64,000 nt of DNA from Azadirachta indica (taxonomy: Eukaryota > Streptophyta > Magnoliopsida > Sapindales > Meliaceae): assembly GCA_022749755.1 (NCBI GenBank), contig CM040453.1, positions 3,308,102 through 3,372,101 on the forward strand. Reading direction: 5' to 3'. The notes below the pieces were generated by a model. It worked only from the letters and a program-made list of their open reading frames with translations, made no database searches and had not been told where the DNA came from. This document shows positions 56,208 to 64,000 of the stretch, piece by piece; the first letter of the stretch is position 1; every line of letters begins with the position of its first letter. A program made the position numbers and the translations under genes.

Positions 56208-58869
56208 ATGGCAGAAAATCCCGAACCTCGCCATCTACCCCAACAAAACAGAAGAAACAAGCTTAGAGTCACCACTGATCAAACCAACCAAGAACAAACC
56301 TCTTCGTACATGTTTCATACAACTTTGCCTTCACTTTTTCAACTAAACTCATCAACAATATGGCCTTCTTCTTCTTCTTCACTGCAGATTTTATACCCCA
56401 GTTCCGTTCAAGACGTAAGAGATCATGTAAATTACCAGCAGCCTTTTTACAGCCATCAGCGTTTGTCTTTATCTTTACCCTGTCACCATTTTCCTTTAAA
56501 CTTGAATGCTCAACAGTATAATGTAGTTTCAGTTTCTGGAGATTCTTTGAAGCAGAAAGGAGAGGTCAGAAATTCAGTTCCTTTGGGTCCCTTTACTGGG
56601 TATGCGTCCATACTGATGCGTTCAAGGTTTTTAAAGCCTGCACAGCAGATTTTAGATGAATTTTGTGGTACCGTTTATTTTGATCCATCAAGGTCTCAAG
56701 TGGATAGTTTTAGTGAAACTCCAATTAGAGATTTTGTCTCTTTTAGTGACAGAATTGAGCGTTCATGGAAGAACTCCAATCTGGTTTTGATGTTGGAAGA
56801 GGTATGAGCTCTAAAATTTTCTTCTATAAGTCTGTTTGGTCAATGAGAAAATGATGGGAAATAATAATTTTCTAGTGTTTTTCTTCTTTTTATGAACTCT
56901 TCCCTTAGTCAGACGAAAATTTATAAGCCAATATTTTAATGTATGGAGGACTGTGATCAGTTCTGGAAGTTTCATCAGCGAAGGAAGTTAGTGTAAGAAA
57001 TGAAGAAAAATGAAAGAATTGAGGCCCGTGATGATTTCTCTTTCTTTCAATTGAAATGAATGAAGCTTATTATGATTTGATTGTTCTGTCCAGAAATCAG
57101 TATCTCGGGGTAAGATATCAGATTGTCCTTTACCAGTAAGCATGACCAAAAGTTGTCTTGTCTTGTCACATTAAATCATTCTACTGTTCCTTATTTGTTC
57201 TGTTTTGTTTGAAGTATTTTGTTCTGTATTTTTTTATTTTTTTCTGAATTTTCCCTAACAGCTTGACTATTCAATCCTGCTACCATTGGCAGTCTATGCT
57301 GCTACAGTCACCACATTTGGGTACAATGATTTTAGTCATTGCCCATTAATGAATTGATGATTCACATTAATGTAGCTAGAAATATTTTGGTAAAACTGAA
57401 ATGTCATCAGATTCTGGTTCTGGACGTGGCCAAAATAAAATTGTAATGCAGAATTTGAGGAGATGGGCAGCGTAGATGTATATACCCTGTTTTCTGCAGA
57501 GAGAACTTCAGTTTTTACTTGTTTGTGTAAATCGATCGGTCCATGTTTAATCAATTAGTTGAGTTCCAATCTCACAATTTTCAGCGCTTCAAGAAATTCA
57601 GGTTCTATTGTGATGTGTCTTTCCTTCTTTGTATCAGGTATACAGGAAATACAAAGTATACTACCAACAAATGCAATCAGTTATTACATCATTTGAAACT
57701 GTTGCCGGCCTCGGACATGCCGCACCTCACTTATCTTTTGCCTTCAAAGCTATATCTAAACACTTCTGTTGCTTGAAGAATGCCATATTGGACCAAATTC
57801 ATGACTCTGGCAAGACTGTTAGTAATAACATTGCTGGCAAAGACACTGCTGAACAAGCTTTCTACAGCCAAAAACCTGTGCAAAAGTTGGGATTTCTTCG
57901 ACCTCCTCACTGGAGATCTCAGAGAGCGCTTCCAGATCATGCAGTAGGTCTGCTCAAACGTTGGCTTTACGAAAACTTTCTGCACCCGTGAGTTCTACCC
58001 ATGTTTTCAAATTTTCCTTGCAATCGATTCTGTGGAAAATACTCCTTACACCTTGATGTTATAACATTGGTCTTTGTTCATATCAGTTATCCCACGGATT
58101 CAGATAAGCAAATGTTGGCTCAAAAGACAGGTCTATCAAAGAATCAGGTGAAGAAACTTGCTTAATTTACATTTGTCCTTTGTTTTGTCCTTGTGACTGG
58201 ATTTCCAAACAGGCATCGTCGAAAAGATTGTCCAAGCCCAAGCATTTGATCAATGAATTGAATCCACCAGGGCAACCTGGACGTTTATATATTATCGCAC
58301 GGAAATCCTTATTGCTTTGAGAATCACAGAGAATCACAAGCCAATAGTTGCCATAATATTCTAGTCTGTTATGTAATGGTACATCGAAATCAATCCTTGG
58401 ACAGGTCTCCAATTGGTTTATCAATGCAAGAGTAAGACTCTGGAGGCCAATGGTGGAAGAAATACACATGCTTGAAGTTGGGCAAACTCGAGCACCAGCA
58501 GCAGCTGTATATCCTGACATTAACATGCCATCAGATCACCAAAACACAATCTCTGCAGAGAAACTTCCCCAAACCACAGAAAGGCAACAAGCTGAACGTA
58601 TTCCAAATAAACGCCATAGAAACAAACCCTCCCAGACGTCTAAGCAAAATCAGAAGCAGAAGAATGCATCCTTTAGTAATTTGTTAAGTGAGCAGCACAT
58701 TGGTGTTGGTGGAAACAATGATGTATCTTTAGCTTTGGCTCTCAACCAGAATAATGGAAATGAGTTATCAAGGCCCTTTACTGTAAGCGTCCCTCGCCAT
58801 TTTGATCTCGAAATGGAAGCTGAAGTGGACATGGAAACCGGTCCTGAAGTACAAATTCAGCATCTTTAG
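56208..58869 (+). CDS. BEL1-like homeodomain (TALE) transcription factor
   Basis: Four exons, 56208-56801, 57638-57987, 58087-58147 and 58405-58869, open for 489 aa. Domains in order: variable N-terminus; SKY box near residues 139-152 ([14 protein letters not shown]); BELL domain about 197-265 ([35 protein letters not shown]); TALE homeodomain about 293-355 with the three-residue loop extension (LHPYPTD) and recognition helix [15 protein letters not shown]; and a ZIBEL-like VSLALAL motif near the C-terminus. SKY plus BELL normally bind KNOX partners, and the pair controls meristem and organ patterning genes in the nucleus. The clade is uncertain; the [10 protein letters not shown] lead-in suggests a BLH11-like protein, but I am not sure. 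All splice junctions are in phase and no lesion is seen. Confidence 0.92.
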
Positions 58870-60398
58870 AAAAATTTAGAAGAGGCAGCAGCTAATGCAT
58901 GCTTGATCATGCTGGTTGGAATTTTCTGTTGCTTTTGTGCTCCAGTACAATCTTCATCAGGCAAGCTTGTACCAACCCAATGGAGATAAAGGGTTTAATT
59001 GTGGCGTAAACTTCCTGGAAATGCGCGAGTTTTGTACATGGAACAGATATTTTAGCACATTTCATAGAATTTCTGTGATTGTCGTTGTTCCTCAATTGCT
59101 GTACTATCGTTATTCATCCATGGCATAGAACTGGCTCATAATCTGCCATGCTAATTGATTTCTACTTTAGGACAAATATTAACAAGCTTCCAGTTCATTA
59201 ATGTGTTTGTTACAGGAATATATTGAAGTGATAATTGAAGTTTAGCCGCTCATATTTTTAAAATCATATCTTTGCTTCTAGCTCAATTGAGAATCATACA
59301 AAATGTTTACACAGTATTAGTAAAATTATTGTATTAATAATACATTATCTATCATTTTAGTTCAAATATAAGCTTTGTGTATGTGATTTTTACAACTATG
59401 ATGCTATTAAATAATAGAATGCTAAAATAAATGAACTCCACGGTCGGTGCCTATATAATAAGAATAATTAAGGTTATTAAATTTTCCATTTGATCTGAAT
59501 AAATATTATATATATATAATTCAATATTAAATTTGGTACTAAAAACTCGATATTATCAATTCCCACCAATGTCTATCATAAAAAATCATCGGACCGACGA
59601 GCCGATTTACGACAGAAATAACCGGAATTTTGTAATCTACAAAACATAATAATGCTACGTGGCGTTATCACAGTGGACAGTTTCATGAACCGACTTCAAA
59701 TACCTGAGCCCACGTGTACCTTACCTTTCATTGGAGTCAAAACAATTAGCGTGCGCCCACAGGAAACTCTACTTGCAGGAATATTCCAAAGGAAATCTTC
59801 GGACATTCATATTGGCTGAAACACGCTACTTCCATTTGTATGCTAACGAAGAACGTTCGTCCACACCCAGTTGAACACTTCAACTGGCATACGAAATGTA
59901 CACGCTTTCAACGGTGATATCATAACACGGACCAGTTGATTATGTCACTTGGGCTCATGACTTTGCACAGAGAATCTCTGAAGTCGGTTTGTTGAGTTTG
60001 AAGATGGACGTAAACCCTAACTTATTTAACTTTCCACCTAAGCATTCCAAAAACGACGTCATTTCAAACCCACAACCCAAAAAGACGATGTCGTTTGAGT
60101 GTTTACGCCTCTCTCTCTCTCTTTGCATTTAATTGAAGCAGGGAAAAGAAATGAGGTGCTGAAATTTACGAAGAAAAGAAAAAAAATTCTTGGCTTTTCT
60201 GCTAAAATTCGAAAGTTCAAAATTTTGTACTGTTTTTACTGTTTTAACATATGGTTTTGTAATGGTTTATTCGTTTGTTCGTTTCATTTGTCACAAAAAG
60301 TTCGATCTTCCTTCATTGCAAAGAAATCATTTTCATTTACGTTTCGAATACACAACGCAAGGCTTGAGACATAAAGAGAGTTTAGATTTACATTAGAG
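58870..60398. other. Intergenic region between the homeodomain and carrier genes
   Basis: Contains the 3' UTR of the homeodomain gene and the promoter of the carrier gene; no other gene. Open frames at 58907-59128 fall in the 3' UTR. A CACGTG G-box is at 59711-59716. Confidence 0.5.
60012..60096 (+). promoter_or_regulatory. Promoter motifs of the carrier gene: telo-box and ACGT inverted pair
   Basis: AAACCCTAA (telo-box) at 60012-60020, AAACGACGTCATTT at 60051-60064 and, 20 bp further on, GACGATGTCGTTT at 60084-60096. The last two share an AAACGAC/GTCGTTT core in opposite orientation. Telo-boxes are common near transcription starts of plant housekeeping genes, and ACGTCA is a bZIP-type core. 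A CT repeat at 60109-60122 probably belongs to the 5' UTR. Function is inferred. Confidence 0.4.
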
Positions 60399-63300
60399 AT
60401 GCAAACGGAGGCAAGAGTGGGGGTGGTGGTCGAGGGAGCGCAGAGAGGCTTGAGTTCAGGCAATGGAAGCCTATCTATGGAGAAAATATCGCAGCAACAG
60501 AAACAAATGTTGCAGAATCAGTCCCAGATCGGAACTATGTCCCAACTTTTTGCAGGCGGCGTAGCGGGTGCTCTTAGCAAAACTTGCACGGCTCCCCTTG
60601 CAAGACTTACCATTCTCTTCCAGGTTTGTTTAGAGGCTTTCTCAATTTTGTGTTTCTGGCACTGATTCTTAGTTCGTCTTGAATGTTTATGGGTCAGGTT
60701 TGCTTTTGTTACCGAAATGGCGAATGATGAACGAGTTTGGGTTACAATTGACTTTAGTGTTTAATGTTTATATATATGTCACCTTTCATTTCTTTCGTGG
60801 TGGAGTTAGCCGGGGCGAGGTCAGAGAGTTGCAAAATCAATGTGGGGGAACAACAGCAAGCATGCATAAAAATGTGAATGGGGGTAGTTGGGTATTGTTG
60901 TGTGGATCAGGGTATTGAAGTTAAAAAGAGTCGGGCAGTGGAATATGGAAATTTTGCAATTTGTTAAGAGTGAGTACTAAGTGCAATGGAAAATGCTTTA
61001 TGTTCCGGGTTATGGAGGCTATGAGTTGAACTAGAGTGAGGAGTAAAACCGGATACTAGCATTTGGTAACAAAGTATCCCCCAAATCTTGTCTCAGGTGC
61101 CAAAGAAGTGGATCAGTCATGCCTTTGAATTATTATTTGTTTTACATGCCTTAATCCTTATATTTTGACCGGGTTTGGTTAGAGGAAACTCAAATATATG
61201 GGAATGAATGCCTCTTCTTGTTTTCACGATGTTGTATTTGGTTTCTTGCTTGGCTTACACCACCAAGCCTGCCTCCTTGTTATTGTTAATTTTTTTTTCC
61301 ACAGGTGCAAGGCATGCACTCTGATGCTGCAGCATTGAGAAAAGCTAGCATATTGCATGAGGCTTCACGTATTGTCCATGAAGAAGGATTTAGGGCTTTC
61401 TGGAAAGGGAATCTGGTCACAATTGCACACCGTCTACCATATTCCTCAGTCAACTTTTATGCATATGAGCACTACAAAAAGGTAGGTACAGATATTGGAG
61501 GAATAAATACCATTTCTGCAATGAAACTATGTCAGTTGCTGGTGTTGCATTTTATCCTTATAACTTATTTCTTTCTGTGTTCCAGTTGCTACATGTAATT
61601 CCACGACTACAAAATCAAGGGGAAAATATGAGTGCCGACCTTTTTGTTCATTTTGTAGGCGGTGGTTTAGCAGGAATAACAGCTGCATCTGTTACATATC
61701 CATTGGATCTTGTAAGGACACGCCTTGCAGCTCAGGTAAGATCAGCATATCCAACTTTTTACTTTCGTATTTTCACTATGCTAATCTTATATAGAAGTTT
61801 CTCAATGCATTAGATAACATGCTCTGTGGCAATTCTATTGCTTTATGCAGTTACCATTAGGGTTCCTTACTCTTATATATGGAGGCTAGTGGATACTTGT
61901 CTAGGATGTTTTTGATTTATGCAGGTTCATTTTCATGTAAATTGACCTTTATTTGTGGTTATTAGTAGCTTTAGTGTGCTTTCACAGTGGGCTCTAAAAT
62001 TTACTATTTCTGGAATTCAATTGTAATAAGAACAAGACTCCTGAAATGTTTGCCAAATCTCTTTCAAACGTGGGTGTTGCTATTCATTTGCTTCTTCATT
62101 AATTAGGCTACAACTTTTGCAGATGAATATGATTTACTACAGAGGTATTTGTGATGCTTTACAAACTATTTGCAGAGAGGAGGGGGTTTTGGGCCTCTAT
62201 AAGGGACTTGGTGCAACACTTTTGGTAAACTTCTCTTTTAATTTCGTTGTTATTCATGTCAATGTGAATACTATTTGGGTGTTTAACAGTTTTGACATTG
62301 ACGCAGGGTGTTGGGCCCAGTATAGCAATTAGCTTTTCAGTATACGAGACCTTGAGATCTTTTTGTCAGTCACACAGGTGATTGCCTCACCATTTGATTT
62401 GGCAATTTTGTGATCTCACTTTTCCCTTTCATATGATCGCGTGCATCCAATTCTTGATTATTAATAATTCAATGTTATTGTCTTTACTTCAGACCGAATG
62501 ATTCTACTATCCTGGTTAGTCTGGCATGTGGCAGTCTTTCAGGCATTGCCTCATCAACAGGTGAGTAAATTTGGACCTTCTGGCTTAGAAATTTCTCTGT
62601 TTCCAAATGACCTTGTTTTCTTTTTTGGTTTCTATCTTTGTTCTATGCTATTAGAAAACAGACAGTGATTGATTTTTTGTCATGCGAGTTTTTTCCTTTT
62701 CAAGATGATTTTGTCCAAACTATTCCTTTGTTCTACCCTCAACTTCAACTACTATATCTGATGCTAATTAGGCTGGAATACATGCGACTGTTTGATTAGA
62801 AATTGTCAATTTTTTAGCTAAAGAAGTTAATACATGTAGCTGTTTGATGCAGAGACGCAGGATGTGGTGCTGGCTCTGCATCAAGTATCTAACCAGTGTG
62901 ACCCCTACTAGAGCCTTCGAACAAGTGCTGTAGTTTTTTTCTGGCATTTGAGGTTTCTAGTAAGGAAGCTAAAAAAAAAAAAAAGGAAAGAAAATAATGA
63001 ATGCTTTTTTATCATTTGCCTGTCCTTATCTTTTTGTGTGAAGATCTTTTTTGGATTAACAACTCTCCAACATTTCTCAAAAGCCTGTCGCCTCCAAGCA
63101 TTGCCTTTGGTTCCATCATAAGGTGACACTACTCTCAGGTGAACCTATATGTGAGAGGTGTCCTCTTTGAGGTATGCTTCTCACTTAACAGATTGGAGTC
63201 CTTTAAGCCTTCAGTGCGTATGTTTGGAAACTACTGATTGATTTGTGTGGATATAGATTAATAACTTATATTTTCTTTTTTGATTTACTGACAATGAATT

Positions 63301-63898
63301 TAGCTAGATTTGAAAATGGATCAGTGATGCAAATGCGCATACTCGTAGGTCAGACTGACTGTCATTTAAACAAAAATCCTATGACTTCTGATTCATTCAG
63401 TGATGCAACATGCATCAATGGATTACTTAAGATATTTCTGTGGGCTGATTTCTAGCCCATCCTTGGATTTTATCTCTTAAGCTAGTGTGCATGGTTCTAC
63501 AGTGGTTGGCCTTGGTTTACAGAAATGGGCACTTTCACCCCCTTTTGTTTTCTCTAAGAAACAGTTGACACCCAAAGAAGTTATTGGCCTTTACAAATTT
63601 ATTAGATGAATTTTTGCACTCGTGCCCTTTTCATCTTTGTTCTTCATCATTGGCAGCAACATTTCCCTTAGATTTGGTGAGGCGTCGAAAACAACTGGAA
63701 GGGGCAGGTGGCCGAGCCAGGGTTTACACGACAGGTCTTTTTGGCACATTTAAGCATATAATCCAGACTGAAGGCTTTCGTGGTTTGTATAGAGGGATTC
63801 TGCCTGAATATTACAAAGTGGTTCCTGGTGTCGGTATATGTTTTATGACTTATGAAACACTGAAGATGCTTTTAGCAGATATTTCTGCTGGATTATAG
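60399..63898 (+). CDS. Mitochondrial carrier (SLC25 family, CoA/adenine-nucleotide-carrier-like)
   Basis: Seven exons, 60399-60623, 61305-61481, 61586-61735, 62123-62224, 62307-62377, 62493-62560 and 63657-63898, giving 344 aa. Three carrier repeats, each starting with the Px[DE]xx[KR] signature: APLARLTILFQ (Pro about 66; Asp replaced by Ala), YPLDLVRTR (about 173) and FPLDLVRRR (about 268). Six helices are expected in the inner mitochondrial membrane. An N-terminal hydrophilic extension of about 45 residues (SQQQKQMLQNQSQIG) precedes helix 1. In plants this subgroup is usually annotated as a mitochondrial substrate, CoA or adenine-nucleotide carrier; the actual substrate is not shown by the sequence. 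The last intron (62561-63656) is the longest at 1.1 kb. No defect seen. Confidence 0.92.
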
Positions 63899-64000
63899 TT
63901 GTTGCCATCATCCTTCAACCTTGGTCTGCTACTTTTACTATGTATGGCTTCTCTGAGACCTGATGCGATAGCATAGGCCATTAAGTTTCATCTACTTTCT
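63899..64000 (+). other. Start of the carrier gene 3' UTR
   Basis: Sequence after the TAG stop at 63896-63898; the window ends before a poly(A) signal. Confidence 0.5.

Noticed and set aside
58167..58526. Minus-strand open frame over intron 3 and exon 4 of the homeodomain gene
   Set aside because: Overlaps the conserved recognition helix on the other strand; no family match.
60679..60918. Plus-strand open frame in intron 1 of the carrier gene
   Set aside because: Lies between well-defined splice sites and lacks carrier motifs or other resemblance.
62908..63129. Minus-strand open frame in the last carrier intron
   Set aside because: Contains low-complexity Phe/Lys runs from poly-T/poly-A; no domain.

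Overview
This is a nuclear genomic window from a flowering plant, almost certainly a eudicot. The genes carry GT-AG introns and several plant-specific families are present: cucumisin-type subtilase, RABA2-type Rab11 GTPase, NPF/PTR transporter, BEL1-like TALE homeodomain protein and a mitochondrial carrier. The intergenic DNA is AT-rich and full of plant transposons (Athila-type LTR retrotransposon, CACTA/EnSpm, long inverted-repeat elements). I cannot name the species from sequence alone. Nothing prokaryotic, no CRISPR array and no convincing tRNA or rRNA gene was seen.

Layout. 1-4502: the 5' end (minus strand) of a degenerate Athila-like element, with gag remnants, a primer-binding site and an unusually long LTR carrying internal duplications. 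It sits inside a plus-strand subtilase pseudogene whose remnant continues to 5367. 5717-42192: a tandem segmental duplication. Unit 1 (5717-7986 plus 20438-~30110) and unit 2 (~31170-42192) share the order subtilase exon-1 relic, spacer, subtilase gene (minus strand), spacer, RABA2 (plus strand). In unit 2 both genes are intact by conceptual splicing (761-aa subtilase, 217-aa Rab). In unit 1 the subtilase has two frameshifting deletions and the Rab is a broken first exon. Unit 1 was further split by an LTR-flanked, apparently non-coding element holding a ~44-bp minisatellite (7987-20437). A 7.4-kb CACTA element (12757-20194, TSD ATG) is nested in that element's right terminal repeat.

43430-47470 holds a truncated RNase H2 subunit C gene and a relic of an NPF gene. 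50550-53870 is an intact NPF5-type transporter gene (595 aa). 54203-55911 is a 1.7-kb long inverted-repeat element. 56208-58869 is a BEL1-like homeodomain gene (489 aa). 60399-63898 is a seven-exon mitochondrial carrier gene (344 aa).

The genes do not form a pathway or operon. The main biological story is gene-family birth and death: a subtilase-Rab segment duplicated in tandem, one copy decayed, and each copy collected its own insertions. The sister copy preserves the empty site for two of those insertions. Splice sites were assigned by reading frame, GT/AG (or GC/AG) signals and comparison between copies; no transcript data were available.
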